This document shows positions 42,681 through 52,701 of a stretch of DNA of 64,000 nucleotides, piece by piece. The notes beneath the pieces were generated by a model, which searched no databases, was not told the DNA's origin, and saw only the letters and a list, made by a program, of their open reading frames with translations. The translations under genes and the position numbers were made by a program. This stretch comes from Campylobacteraceae bacterium. Lineage in GTDB: Bacteria > Campylobacterota > Campylobacteria > Campylobacterales > Sulfurospirillaceae. The stretch lies in assembly GCA_027050775.1 (NCBI GenBank), contig JALUBH010000007.1:1-64000 (forward strand). The letters run 5' to 3'. Positions within the stretch are counted from its first letter, which is position 1, and every line of letters begins with the position of its first letter.

Positions 42681-44060
42681 CTATTTTCTGTACTTCTTTA
42701 GAACCATTTCACTTGGATAGAAAAACACAGTGTGCCTAAACACAACAATCTTCTTACTTGCATCTGTTGCATAGGCTTTTATAGTGATTGGTACCGGCGT
42801 ATCTTTTTTGTCAGTATCCACGAGAGTTTTTGTTGTTTTCAATATCACAACTTTTTTCTCTTTTTTCCTAGCTCTTAATTCAAATGGCTTTTTAGGTCTA
42901 ACGATAGTTATATCTTTATTGTTAACTTCAAAATAGTATCTATGATTTTTCGTGTCCGTATTATGAAACAAGAAAGTATATACATTTAAAACTGTTTTAC
43001 CATTGTCTTTAATCTTATATAGTTCGCTTGTTCTGTTTATGTTTAACAACATATGCTCTTTTGTGCTCCCCATGTACATAAGCCCGATAAAGGCAAGAGT
43101 AAGCGCAACGCCGTAAGCTACCGTTCTAAATCTTACATACTGTGTTTTTGTATCATTTTCTTCTGCATTTTCACTTGACCACTGAATGAGTGACTCTTTG
43201 CCAAATTTTGCCATAACAGGAACGCAAGCATCAGCACATTCAAGACAGTTGATACACTCTAACTGCATCCCTTTTCTTATATCTATATGAGTTGGACAAA
43301 CCCTTACACAAGCTTCACATCCCGTACAGTCATCATCTTCTCCGGGAGGTTTGCTCCATAGTTTTTTACCATGCTCATCATATATCTTACCACCCTTTTT
43401 TTCACTATATATTGGCATAATAGTATTTTCATCGAACATAACCGATTGAACTCTCGCATATGGGCAGATATAGACACAAAAATTCTCTTTTAGCATAATT
43501 ACATCATATATCAAAAACAGAGTAATGCCGAGTAGAAAGCCGAGAAACACCGTATGGTTTGCAGGATCTTGTAGAAACTTAATGTATGTCTCTGGTGGAA
43601 CAAAATACCAAATAAAATCAGATGCTGCTATAAATGCTAAAATAGCCCACAAAAGAATTGCGATGGTTTTTTGTAGGTACATGCCTTTTTTTGTGCCGTT
43701 TTGTTTATTTTTTGTACTTTTTCTAAGACTCAAAAGTTTAGTCTGTAACAAATCTCTATAAATAACTCTAAATATAGTCTGAGGACATGCCCATCCACAC
43801 CAAACTCTACCGCCTAGTGTAGTCATAAAAAACACACCTAAGAACAATAAGATAAGTATAAAAGGCATCAAATACAACTCTTGCATATCAAACGATGTGA
43901 AGAGTAGGTTTAATTGTTTTTGACCAAAGTTAAATAGAAAAAAGTGGTTACCATTTACTCTAATAAAAGGCAATACCAAAGCGATTACGGTAATAATACC
44001 AAAGGTAATATACCTTTTCTTTATATGTTTTTTTGAATCAATATCTATGTTGCACGCCAT
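42681..44060 (-). CDS. ccoG: Cytochrome cbb3 oxidase accessory protein CcoG
   Basis: A 459-residue membrane protein with about five transmembrane segments and two [4Fe-4S] ferredoxin motifs (CTGCEACVRVCP and CINCLECADACVP, about residues 250-290). A C-terminal Ig-like periplasmic domain (about 360-455) follows. CcoG (RdxA/FixG) reduces Cu(II) for assembly of cbb3 oxidase. The block CGWACPQTIFRVIYRDLLQT is typical. I prefer the ATG at 44060; the in-frame ATG at 44072 directly abuts AAAAAGG and is a less likely start. It overlaps the recombinase-like gene by 23 bases. Confidence 0.93.
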   Translation of the reverse strand: MACNIDIDSKKHIKKRYITFGIITVIALVLPFIRVNGNHFFLFNFGQKQLNLLFTSFDMQELYLMPFILILLFLGVFFMTTLGGRVWCGWACPQTIFRVIYRDLLQTKLLSLRKSTKNKQNGTKKGMYLQKTIAILLWAILAFIAASDFIWYFVPPETYIKFLQDPANHTVFLGFLLGITLFLIYDVIMLKENFCVYICPYARVQSVMFDENTIMPIYSEKKGGKIYDEHGKKLWSKPPGEDDDCTGCEACVRVCPTHIDIRKGMQLECINCLECADACVPVMAKFGKESLIQWSSENAEENDTKTQYVRFRTVAYGVALTLAFIGLMYMGSTKEHMLLNINRTSELYKIKDNGKTVLNVYTFLFHNTDTKNHRYYFEVNNKDITIVRPKKPFELRARKKEKKVVILKTTKTLVDTDKKDTPVPITIKAYATDASKKIVVFRHTVFFYPSEMVLKKYRK

Positions 44061-44724
44061 GTTTGTTTCCATCCTTTTTTGTTATATTACACTGTGTGAC
44101 AGCACTATTTGCTTCGCCTTTGAAATCTTTTTTTTGCAAAAGTTTTTTTCTAGTTTCAACCAAATCTTTTAAACCTCTAGAGTTTATATAGTCTTTCAAA
44201 GAGCTTCTACTCACATTGAGTATTCTTGATATTTCAAGAACTGAATATTTCTTTTCAAGATAACCTATGATTTCAAGTCTATATACATCAAATTTTGATT
44301 TAGACATTCTACCCTTTGGTCTTCCTTGAATAGTTGTTTTTTTGACATCAAAGAGATTATCATTCTCTTTTAAAAATATAGAAAATATCTCGAAAGCTCT
44401 AATATCTTTGGTAACTTTCAAATTTATATTTGTTATATAAACCGATATGGATCTTTCAAACAGGCAGTTAAATATCTTCATCTGCTCATCAAGACTGTTT
44501 GAAAATGTCGATAGGCTATATATCAAAACCGTGTCATTATAGTCTAAAGACCTTAAGAAGCCTTTTAATTCATTCCTAGACTCCAGTCTCTCATTTTCGG
44601 CAGAATTATCAATCTCCGTAGAATCTATATCTATAGAGTTTTGATTTGCATACCTAAATATATGCTTTTGCTGTCCAATCACATTTGTCTTTGAATCTTT
44701 TGCTTTCAATAAAATTATATTCAC
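44038..44724 (-). CDS. Serine-recombinase-fold protein with C-terminal helix-turn-helix, probably inactive
   Basis: A 228-residue protein. Residues 1 to about 120 align with a resolvase N-terminal domain, and residues about 150-195 hold a helix-turn-helix (EKKYSVLEISRILNVSRSSL). In active enzymes the catalytic Ser sits in YxRVS and arginines in the LDRLSRS motif. Here the stretch is LLKAKDSKTN and LIYSLSTFSNS, so the arginine motif is missing and the first motif is altered. The gene overlaps ccoG and may be its regulator rather than a recombinase. The DNA sites are unknown. Confidence 0.75.
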   Translation of the reverse strand: MNIILLKAKDSKTNVIGQQKHIFRYANQNSIDIDSTEIDNSAENERLESRNELKGFLRSLDYNDTVLIYSLSTFSNSLDEQMKIFNCLFERSISVYITNINLKVTKDIRAFEIFSIFLKENDNLFDVKKTTIQGRPKGRMSKSKFDVYRLEIIGYLEKKYSVLEISRILNVSRSSLKDYINSRGLKDLVETRKKLLQKKDFKGEANSAVTQCNITKKDGNKHGVQHRY

Positions 44725-44836
44725 AATGTCACCTTTTTGTTACTCGAAAGTATATAACTATTGGCGAAAAAAGTCAATAGTATTCTCTATTTATCGTCAC
44801 AAATTATGGATATTATGACTTATGATTATATTATGG

Positions 44837-44842
44837 TATAAT
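44837..44842 (+). promoter_or_regulatory. Candidate rpsU -10 box
   Basis: ATGGTATAATTCC has TATAAT with TT-rich phased upstream DNA, a style common in Campylobacterota promoters. The transcript would start about 30 bases before the rpsU ATG; AGAAAGGTGGTGAT is the ribosome-binding region. Confidence 0.6.
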
Positions 44843-44878
44843 TCCCCCTAAAATTTTTCAGAAAGGTGGTGATAGAGT

Positions 44879-45091
44879 ATGCCAGGGATTAAAGTACACC
44901 CTAATGATTCTTTTGAAGAAGCCTATAGAAAGTTTAAAAAGCAGATTGACCGTAACCTAATAGTTACAGAAGCGAGAGCTAGAAGATTTTTTGAAACTGC
45001 AACCGAAAAGCGTAAAAAACAAAAAATTAGTGCTCGCAAAAAGATGCTTAAGAGACTATATATGCTTCGTAGATACGAATCAAGACTCTAA
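44879..45091 (+). CDS. rpsU: Small ribosomal subunit protein bS21
   Basis: A 70-residue basic protein starting [20 protein letters not shown] and ending [13 protein letters not shown], a clear bS21. It binds the 30S subunit near the anti-Shine-Dalgarno region. It is monocistronic with a promoter box 37 bases upstream and a terminator just downstream. Confidence 0.96.
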   Translation: MPGIKVHPNDSFEEAYRKFKKQIDRNLIVTEARARRFFETATEKRKKQKISARKKMLKRLYMLRRYESRL

Positions 45092-45099
45092 AACACATA

Positions 45100-45127
45100 A
45101 AGGTCAGACCATGTTTGGCCTTTTTTA
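45100..45127 (+). terminator. rpsU terminator
   Basis: AAGGTCA pairs with TGGCCTT (GT wobble included) around GACCATGTT, followed by TTTT. It lies 9 bases after the rpsU stop codon. Confidence 0.75.
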
Positions 45128-45189
45128 CCACATTCACAACAATATCTTAACTTTTTCTTTAACTTTAACTAACATTTAGCAAAACTTCG

Positions 45190-45195
45190 TATAAT
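45190..45195 (+). promoter_or_regulatory. Candidate -10 box of the HTH-protein gene
   Basis: CTTCGTATAATACAC contains TATAAT 27 bases before the ATG at 45223; TAGGAGTTGCT provides the ribosome-binding site. Confidence 0.55.
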
Positions 45196-45222
45196 ACACT
45201 ATCATGTATTTTAGGAGTTGCT

Positions 45223-45849
45223 ATGGAAAAAAAACTAACTGTTATAGAAACAGCTGAACTACTCGGTGTTAGTAAAGAAGCCATTTATAACCGTATAAGA
45301 CGAGGATCTTTGCAGACTGTTATTGAAAATGGTATAAAATATGTTGTACTAACAGATGAGGTCAAAAAAAGCTCACGAGTAAAAAAACTTCAATCCGTAG
45401 CAAATGATGCATATATTCAACTCTTAAGAGATGAGATGAGGGATCTCAAAGAGAGAAACAAGACTCTTGAAGCAGATAAAGATAGACTCGTAAAAGAAAA
45501 AGAGAAACTTTTGATTGAATCCAAAGAAAAAATAGAACAAATATATAAACAAAAGGATGAGCAACTAAAGGCAATTTTATCTCTTGCAACAAAAAATATA
45601 CTTGAAAATAAAACAGCACAAGACAGTGACATCATCATAGATGAATATAACAAAAAGAATGATGCAATAGATGCAGATATAGATGTCAATGAGAGTGCCG
45701 TGTCTACAAAAGAGCCTCTAGAATCATATAGTGATTGGAAAGATTTAAGAGATTACCTCAAACAAAAAGGCTACTCTAAAAAACAGAAAAAAATAATTAA
45801 ACAAAAATTTAAGAAGGGTGAAATAGATGACACCCTAATGGAGATATAG
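45223..45849 (+). CDS. Helix-turn-helix protein with long coiled coil
   Basis: A 208-residue protein. The N-terminal about 50 residues form an excisionase/MerR-like winged helix (ETAELLGVSKEAIYNRIRRG). Residues about 65-125 form a strongly charged coiled coil (LRDEMRDLKERNKTLEADKD), and the C-terminal about 35 residues (DLRDYLKQKGYSKKQKKIIK) may bind DNA or a partner. Its architecture suggests a dimeric DNA-binding organiser or local regulator. It touches the hydroxyacid dehydrogenase gene with no gap, so co-expression is likely. I know no named function. Confidence 0.78.
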   Translation: MEKKLTVIETAELLGVSKEAIYNRIRRGSLQTVIENGIKYVVLTDEVKKSSRVKKLQSVANDAYIQLLRDEMRDLKERNKTLEADKDRLVKEKEKLLIESKEKIEQIYKQKDEQLKAILSLATKNILENKTAQDSDIIIDEYNKKNDAIDADIDVNESAVSTKEPLESYSDWKDLRDYLKQKGYSKKQKKIIKQKFKKGEIDDTLMEI

Positions 45850-46788
45850 ATGAAGATAGTCCTACTTGATAAAGAGACGCTCGGAAGTGTTGATCTTAGT
45901 GTGATTGAAATATATGGAGAGTTTATTTATTACGATAAAACTGAAAAACATGATACCCTAAAAAGGGTTAAAGATGCAAATATCATCATCACAAACAAAG
46001 TTGTCATAGATAAAGATATTATGATGAAATGCAAAAATCTAGAGTTGATTTGCATAGCAGCAACAGGCATGAATAATGTAGATTTGGATTTTGCAAAACA
46101 ACAAAATATAGAGGTGAAAAATGTTGCCGGTTACTCAACTTTTTCTGTAGTACAAAGCACTTTTGCGCTCCTTTTCAATCTAATAAGTAACAGTTGCTAC
46201 TATGACAAATATGTAAAATCGGGGTTATGGTCAAAAAGTCCGATTTTTACAAATCTTGATCGTGAATTTTTTGAAATAAAAGATAAGACCTGGGGTATCA
46301 TCGGATTAGGCAACATAGGAAAAGCGGTTGCAACCATCGCATCGGCTTTTGGCGCGAATGTTGTTTACTATTCTACTTCAGGAGTAAATAGAGACAATAA
46401 CTTTCAGAGAAATAGCTTACAAGACCTTCTTAAAAATTCAGATATTATCACCATCCACGCATCTTTAAATGAAAAAACAGATAATCTTATAAAAAAAGAT
46501 GAGCTTTCGCAGATGAAAAAAGGCGCCCTCATCCTAAATATGGGAAGAGGCGGCATCATAAATGAAGAAGACCTAGCTTATGCGGTGGACCATTTTGGGA
46601 TAAAAGCCGGCTTAGATGTATCTAAATATGAGCCGATCAGGATTGATAATCCGCTTCTACATGTAGAGACCAGAGACAATATTATGTTTTCACCTCATAC
46701 CGCTTGGGCGAGCAAGGAAGCAAGAAAAACTCTAGTAGGACAGATAGCAAAAAACATAGAAAATTTTATACAAAATAAGGAGAAATGA
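45850..46788 (+). CDS. D-2-hydroxyacid dehydrogenase (hydroxypyruvate reductase-like)
   Basis: A 312-residue NAD-dependent dehydrogenase. The nucleotide-binding GLGNIGKAVATIASAF is near residues 150-165. The catalytic Arg/Glu/His triad is expected in NMGRGGIINEEDL, KYEPIRIDNPL and SPHTAWASKEAR. It resembles HprA/GhrB-type enzymes acting on glycerate/hydroxypyruvate; the true substrate is uncertain. A CTACATGTAG palindrome codes LHVE near its end. It ends in a TGA whose ATGATG overlaps the YajQ start. Confidence 0.85.
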   Translation: MKIVLLDKETLGSVDLSVIEIYGEFIYYDKTEKHDTLKRVKDANIIITNKVVIDKDIMMKCKNLELICIAATGMNNVDLDFAKQQNIEVKNVAGYSTFSVVQSTFALLFNLISNSCYYDKYVKSGLWSKSPIFTNLDREFFEIKDKTWGIIGLGNIGKAVATIASAFGANVVYYSTSGVNRDNNFQRNSLQDLLKNSDIITIHASLNEKTDNLIKKDELSQMKKGALILNMGRGGIINEEDLAYAVDHFGIKAGLDVSKYEPIRIDNPLLHVETRDNIMFSPHTAWASKEARKTLVGQIAKNIENFIQNKEK

Positions 46789-47285
46789 TGGCTAAAGAGC
46801 ATAGTTTCGACATAACCGCCGAAATAGATAAGCAAGAGTTGAAAAATGCGATTGAGCAAGCAAGAAAAGAGATAACAAATAGATATGACTTTCGAGGTTT
46901 GAAAGCCGATGTCAATTATAATGAAAATGCAAAAATTATACTCTTAGTGACAACTAGCGACAATAAAGCAGATGCGATGTTTGACATACTAATTTCAAAA
47001 GCTATAAAAAGGGGCATATCTTCAAAGGCATTAAAAGAGGCAAAAAGAGAGAGTGTCGGAGGTGGAAATACAAAATTAACTGTTAGTATTAACGACACCA
47101 TCTCAAAAGACGATGCTAGAAAGATTGTTAAAGAAATCAAGGATTTAAAACTAAAGGTTCAAGCAAGCATAAGAGGAGATGAAGTCAGGGTGGTCGGAAA
47201 ATCCATAGATGACCTGCAAACTGCCATAACTGCCATAAAAAAAAGAGATATGGATATACCGCTTAATTTTGCAAATATGAAGTAG
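46788..47285 (+). CDS. YajQ-family (UPF0234) nucleotide-binding protein
   Basis: A 165-residue protein of the UPF0234/YajQ family with two ferredoxin-like domains. Family marks are EHSFDITAEIDKQELKNAIEQ, RYDFRGLKADV and QASIRGDEVRVVGKSIDDLQ. Relatives bind cyclic di-GMP or other nucleotides in some bacteria. I prefer the second ATG (46788), 5 bases after AAGGAG, over 46785. Confidence 0.92.
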   Translation: MAKEHSFDITAEIDKQELKNAIEQARKEITNRYDFRGLKADVNYNENAKIILLVTTSDNKADAMFDILISKAIKRGISSKALKEAKRESVGGGNTKLTVSINDTISKDDARKIVKEIKDLKLKVQASIRGDEVRVVGKSIDDLQTAITAIKKRDMDIPLNFANMK

Positions 47286-47288
47286 ATT

Positions 47289-47588
47289 GTGGAAGAAATT
47301 GTACCGGAATTTATAGAGTTAGCCCCTATAATCAAAGGCAAAAAATGCAAATTTTTGCTATTTTGTTTATATTTTTTTATAACATATACTCCTTTGATTT
47401 TAGCTCTGTTTATTTGGTACTATTACACTTTTTTAATCGGTTTTGCTTTTTTTCTTTTTTTTACATTGGGTATGGGTATAATAATCTCAAAACTAAGACT
47501 CTCGTCCATACCCTCCGCACAAAGGGAGATGTCATATAATAATATGGGTGTAGCTAGATGGTTTATAGGTAAAAATATCTGTTTGTAG
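47289..47588 (+). CDS. Small two-helix membrane protein
   Basis: A 99-residue protein with GTG start 3 bases after the YajQ stop. Two hydrophobic helices (about 22-45 and 47-68) are flanked by an acidic N-terminus and a polar tail (SSIPSAQREMSYNNMGVARW). The tail pattern appears in hypothetical Campylobacterota proteins, but no function is known. Close spacing suggests co-transcription with yajQ. Confidence 0.6.
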   Translation: MEEIVPEFIELAPIIKGKKCKFLLFCLYFFITYTPLILALFIWYYYTFLIGFAFFLFFTLGMGIIISKLRLSSIPSAQREMSYNNMGVARWFIGKNICL

Positions 47589-47641
47589 GCATTAAGACTG
47601 TATCAGAAATTTATTTTATTTGACATAGTGCTTAAAAATAT

Positions 47642-47692
47642 GATGAGGGCGGAGCAAAAAGTGCAAAGCACAATCCTTGTTTCCACCCTGAT
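47642..47692. other. Hairpin-forming intergenic stretch
   Basis: ATGAGGGCGGA and TCCACCCTGAT (two mismatches) enclose a second hairpin GTGC-AAA-GCAC. It lies between the convergent small membrane-protein and ferritin-like genes, so it may be a terminator, though no T-tract follows. The inner AAA loop recalls the first hairpin of the repeat family but the flanking core is absent. Confidence 0.4.
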
Positions 47693-47703
47693 ATTTGTGT
47701 ATC

Positions 47704-48174
47704 TTAAAATTCTGCGCTTTCAAGCCAGTTTTTAGGGCTTTCTACGAAATCTACCAAGTTTTCCAAAAGTTCAAGATGCTTTTTTTCTTCAGCTGCAATC
47801 TTTAAAAATATCTCTTTGTGTTCAGGATTAGTGACTTCGTTTGCCTTGTCAATGTATAGATTGTATGCTTTATCTTCAGACTCTAAAGCCTTTTTGTATA
47901 GCGCTATCTGATCTTCACCAAAATCTATCTCTCGTCCTGATGATTTCATCTCGGCAAATATTTCTTTTGCATCTTGCATGACATCCATTTTCGGAATCTC
48001 AACATGATCTTCTGATTCAGCTATGTTTTTAAATAATTCATAGTGCTTTACTTCTTCATTTGCCAAATTTAGAAATATATTTTTTATTCCTTCATCAGTT
48101 GATTTGTCAGCTAATTCTCTATAAAACTTCTCTCCCTCTTCTTCCATCTGCATCGCGTATTCATATGCATTCAT
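47704..48174 (-). CDS. Ferritin-like (rubrerythrin-type) di-iron protein
   Basis: A 156-residue four-helix protein. Two Glu...ExxH units (EEEGEKFYRELADKS with ANEEVKHYELF, and ALESEDKAYNLYIDKA with AAEEKKHLELL) form a typical di-iron site. There is no rubredoxin domain, so it is an erythrin-like or ferritin-family protein, probably a peroxide-scavenging or iron-handling enzyme. It starts 52 bases before the DUF423 gene end. Confidence 0.88.
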   Translation of the reverse strand: MNAYEYAMQMEEEGEKFYRELADKSTDEGIKNIFLNLANEEVKHYELFKNIAESEDHVEIPKMDVMQDAKEIFAEMKSSGREIDFGEDQIALYKKALESEDKAYNLYIDKANEVTNPEHKEIFLKIAAEEKKHLELLENLVDFVESPKNWLESAEF

Positions 48175-48226
48175 ATCTGCTCCCTTTTAAAATAATTTTA
48201 AATACCGATAATCCGAATCGTATTTT

Positions 48227-48619
48227 TCAAGTAAGAGATTTTTCTCTTACTGCTAAGGCCAAAAGAATCCAGGCAACTATAAAACAACTTCCTCCTATAG
48301 GAGTTATAACTCCTATCCATGTTATTTTTGTTATGCTAAGTATATATAAACTATATGAAAATAGTATGATACCTGACATCATAAAATAACCTGCCAATTT
48401 CACTTTTTTGCTTTCATTGAAATTTGCAACAAATGCTACGGCAAAAAGGCCCAAAGCGTGATAAAAATTATACTCGACACCGGTATGATATACAGCCAGC
48501 ATCTCTTTTGAAAGTACATGTTTTAGGCCATGTGCGCCAAATGCACCGAAAGCGACGGCACTTGTCATGAAAATTGCACCTAAAAATACAAATTTCCTAG
48601 ATAATTTGTTCATAATCAT
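48227..48619 (-). CDS. DUF423 small membrane protein
   Basis: A 130-residue protein with four transmembrane segments and the DUF423 marks FGAFGAHGLKH (near residues 25-35), YHALGLFAVAF and GVITPIGGSCFIVAWILLAL. Function is unknown. The start is at 48619 or the ATG at 48613, preceded by a GGGGAGAATG stretch. It is encoded alone. Confidence 0.88.
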   Translation of the reverse strand: MIMNKLSRKFVFLGAIFMTSAVAFGAFGAHGLKHVLSKEMLAVYHTGVEYNFYHALGLFAVAFVANFNESKKVKLAGYFMMSGIILFSYSLYILSITKITWIGVITPIGGSCFIVAWILLALAVREKSLT

Positions 48620-48720
48620 TCTCCCCTGTGATACCCTAAGACAGATTTTACAATATTATACATAGTTTACCTCAATATTTAATCTGTTTTGATAAAATTA
48701 TTAAAATAGAGGTGAAACAT

Positions 48721-48870
48721 ATGCGTAAAATGTGGAATGAGAAACTTAGCAAAGATGGTTTTCTTTATGGGACTGAAGCGAATAATTTCATTAAAGAAAA
48801 TTATAAGTTTATTAAAAATGGCTCAAAAGTTCTCTGTCTAGGTGTAGGTGAGGGACGCAAGCGTTATTAG
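48721..48870 (+). pseudogene. Truncated class I SAM-dependent methyltransferase
   Basis: The 49-residue frame starts MRKMWNEKLSKDGFLYGTEA and reaches the SAM-binding motif I (KVLCLGVGEGRKRY) where it stops. This is the usual start of a TehB-like methyltransferase of about 190 residues. The remaining about 140 codons are gone, and the following AT-rich bases hold no match. AGAGGTGAAACAT gives a ribosome-binding site, so a short peptide may still be made, but no enzyme. Confidence 0.75.
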
Positions 48871-48985
48871 AATAATTATAGAAAATAATTAGTTTTTTCT
48901 GCCATATTATTAAATTAATATATTTGTTGAACTTTTTGATTTTAGGGATATAAGACGATTTAGAAAATCGCCTTATAATTCATTT
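48871..48985. other. AT-rich spacer with terminator-like hairpin
   Basis: This gap between the methyltransferase stub and nifU has no gene that I can support. A hairpin ATAAGACGATTT-AGA-AAATCGCCTTAT at 48950-48976, with one mismatch, sits 10 bases past the nifU stop on the minus strand and probably ends the nif transcript. Confidence 0.6.
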
Positions 48986-49975
48986 TTAGATAGGCAAAAC
49001 TCTTATTTTATCGCTTAAATGCTCTTTTAGAACTGCTTCTATGGCATAGAGCGTTCCTGAGCTACTACTTGCACATCCGCTGCAAGCTCCTAGATATCTG
49101 ATATATATGTCTGTAAAGCCGTCATCCGTATCTCTTATATCCACAATTTCAAGGTTTCCGCCATCCATCATGAGCATCTCTCGGATATTGTCGTCTATAA
49201 CTTTTTCTACTTTCTTAAGTTTTTGCACCATTGTCATATCTTCAAAAGCAAACTCACCATTTTCACTGGTCTTGGCGTCTGCAAGCTCACCCATTTTTTT
49301 CTTTTCCATCTCTTCTCTCGTATCTTTTAGAATATCAACAAGATAATACTCTCTCTCTTCGTGTCCGCCCGGTTTTATACAAGACTTACAAAATGCTCCG
49401 GCTTTTGTGTAGTCTGTGATTTGCTCTACAGTTTTCAAATCATTTAAGATTATGACCTCTTTTATAGTGCCGAGGCTTACTCTTGCACACTCACACACTA
49501 TGATCTGATCTTCAAAACTTGCAGCGTCAACTCCTTTATATGAGGCGGCCGCTTCTTTTATGACATCATACGCCATAACAGAACAGTGCATCTTTTGTGG
49601 AGGAACTGCAGGAGTATCAGTAGTATCGCGCATAGCTTTTTCTACATCTATATTTGTAATCTTTATAGCTTCGTCTACTGTTTTGCCTTTGCATAACTCC
49701 GCCATCGTATCACTACTTGCGATTGCTGTTCCACAGCCAAAACTCTTAAATTTTGCATCTAAAATCGTATCTGTTTTTTCATCTACCGCCCAGTACAATC
49801 TCACCGCATCGCCACAGCTTTCAGCACCAAAGTCAGCAACTATCAGTTTTGCTCCCATCTCCTTGGCCTGCTCTTCTGTTATCTCTCCCATATTCTTTGG
49901 GTTATTCATCAAATCTTGTACTTTTTGGCTATATTCTTCCCAAATTGATCCGCCTATTAAGCTATTTTTTCCCAT
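48986..49975 (-). CDS. nifU: Iron-sulfur cluster scaffold NifU (three-domain form)
   Basis: A 329-residue scaffold that builds [Fe-S] clusters with sulfur from NifS. The IscU-like domain (about 1-130) has the Cys in ADFGAESCGDAVR, FGCGTAIASSD and KMHCSVMAYD. A central [2Fe-2S] domain (about 150-215) has CECARV and CKSCIKPGG, and the C-terminal Nfu domain (about 250-329) has CSGCASSS. Campylobacterota use NifU/NifS for general Fe-S assembly instead of Isc, so no nitrogen fixation is implied. It sits 22 bases after nifS. Confidence 0.95.
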   Translation of the reverse strand: MGKNSLIGGSIWEEYSQKVQDLMNNPKNMGEITEEQAKEMGAKLIVADFGAESCGDAVRLYWAVDEKTDTILDAKFKSFGCGTAIASSDTMAELCKGKTVDEAIKITNIDVEKAMRDTTDTPAVPPQKMHCSVMAYDVIKEAAASYKGVDAASFEDQIIVCECARVSLGTIKEVIILNDLKTVEQITDYTKAGAFCKSCIKPGGHEEREYYLVDILKDTREEMEKKKMGELADAKTSENGEFAFEDMTMVQKLKKVEKVIDDNIREMLMMDGGNLEIVDIRDTDDGFTDIYIRYLGACSGCASSSSGTLYAIEAVLKEHLSDKIRVLPI

Positions 49976-49997
49976 AATTTATCCTTTATAAGTTCAG

Positions 49998-51254
<1,257 letters not shown>

Positions 51255-51396
51255 TTAAACATTAAAATTTGATTAAATAATTGACCTTATACACTTTTTT
51301 CTAAAAGTCCTATTTTTATCTCTTCAGAGAATCGTAGCAATTTTACCCCACCATCCTTACATATCTTTACTTATTATAGTGTGTAAAGTTAATCTC

Positions 51397-52701
51397 TCAA
51401 GAAAGCACTTTTCTCAATCTCTCTTTGGTGTCATCTAGACCAATTATTTCGTCAGGACTCTGCTGTAAAAATTCATTCATCATATCTTTTTTAGATATAG
51501 CTAAGTCCAACTCTTTGTCATTTCCTTTTTCATAAGCTCCAATTCTTATCAATATTTCATTCTCTTTCAAAAGAGAATTTAATCTTTTAAATTTTATAGC
51601 CAGTTTCTTATGTTCATCATCAATCACATCACCCATCACTCTTGAAGCACTATTTTGTATGCTTATAGGCGGGTACACACCAAAATCGGTCAATTCTCTA
51701 CTTAAAACAATATGTCCGTCCAATATGCTCCTAGACTGATCGGCAATAGGATCGCTTAAATCATCCCCCTCAACAAGCACAGTAAAGAATGCTGTGATAG
51801 AGCCCTTGCCCTCTTCTTTTCCTGCTCTCTCCATCAGTTGCGGTAAAAGAGTAAGAACAGAAGGTGGATACCCCTTAGATGTAGGTGGCTCTCCCAAAGC
51901 TAAACCTATCTCTCTTTGAGCCATCGCAAATCTTGTTATAGAATCCATGATAAAAAGCACATCATTGCCCCTGCTTTTAAAGTATTCGGCCACACTCATG
52001 GCGCAAAATGCACCATATTTTCTCATAAGCGGAGAGTCATCACTTGTAGCGACGATAATTACAGTGTTGCTCAAATCACCGCCCAAGTTTTTTTGTATAA
52101 ATTCAGGAACTTCTCTTCCTCTTTCACCTATGAGTGCTACTACTTTTATCCTTGCTGACGAACCTTTTACAATCATACCCATCAAGGTCGATTTACCGAC
52201 GCCACTTCCTGCAAATATACCCAGTTTTTGACCTTTTCCACAAGTCAGAAGAGCATCTATGGTCTTGACCCCCACCGAAAAAGGCTCGTCTATGAGACCT
52301 CTTTTCATGGCATCAAGCGGGGGCTTCATGATAGGAGTACAAACATCAGCTATTATCTCATCCTTTCCATCTTTTGGCCTCATAAAAGGATCTACAACTC
52401 TTCCAAGCAGACTGTCTCCAACAGGGATCATCATCCCCTGGTCATTGATAAAAACCCTGTCTCCTATTTTGAAACCCTCAACAAAACCAAACGGGGAGAT
52501 AAAAAAGGAGTATTGATCTATCTCTGTGACCATTCCAAGCTCACTTTTATCGTCACCATTAGAGACCATCTTAACTATATCCCCAATACTCGGATTTAAT
52601 CCTATCGCTTCAATTTTTGTAGCACTAATCTTCTTGATAGTTCCAAAAAGAGGAGACAACTTCTCTTTAGCGAGTTTAGCCCGAAGTCTATTTATAGGCA
52701 T
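51397..52701 (-). CDS. fliI: Flagellum-specific ATPase FliI
   Basis: A 434-residue ATPase of the flagellar export apparatus, related to F1-ATPase beta. The P-loop is GIFAGSGVGKSTLMGMIVKG (near 160-178), Walker B is DVLFIMDSITRFAM, and the export-specific VEGDDLSDPIADQSRSILDG follows. It powers secretion of flagellar subunits, so the cell is likely motile. It shares a base with the folE stop in the common Campylobacterota folE-fliI order. Confidence 0.95.
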   Translation of the reverse strand: MPINRLRAKLAKEKLSPLFGTIKKISATKIEAIGLNPSIGDIVKMVSNGDDKSELGMVTEIDQYSFFISPFGFVEGFKIGDRVFINDQGMMIPVGDSLLGRVVDPFMRPKDGKDEIIADVCTPIMKPPLDAMKRGLIDEPFSVGVKTIDALLTCGKGQKLGIFAGSGVGKSTLMGMIVKGSSARIKVVALIGERGREVPEFIQKNLGGDLSNTVIIVATSDDSPLMRKYGAFCAMSVAEYFKSRGNDVLFIMDSITRFAMAQREIGLALGEPPTSKGYPPSVLTLLPQLMERAGKEEGKGSITAFFTVLVEGDDLSDPIADQSRSILDGHIVLSRELTDFGVYPPISIQNSASRVMGDVIDDEHKKLAIKFKRLNSLLKENEILIRIGAYEKGNDKELDLAISKKDMMNEFLQQSPDEIIGLDDTKERLRKVLS

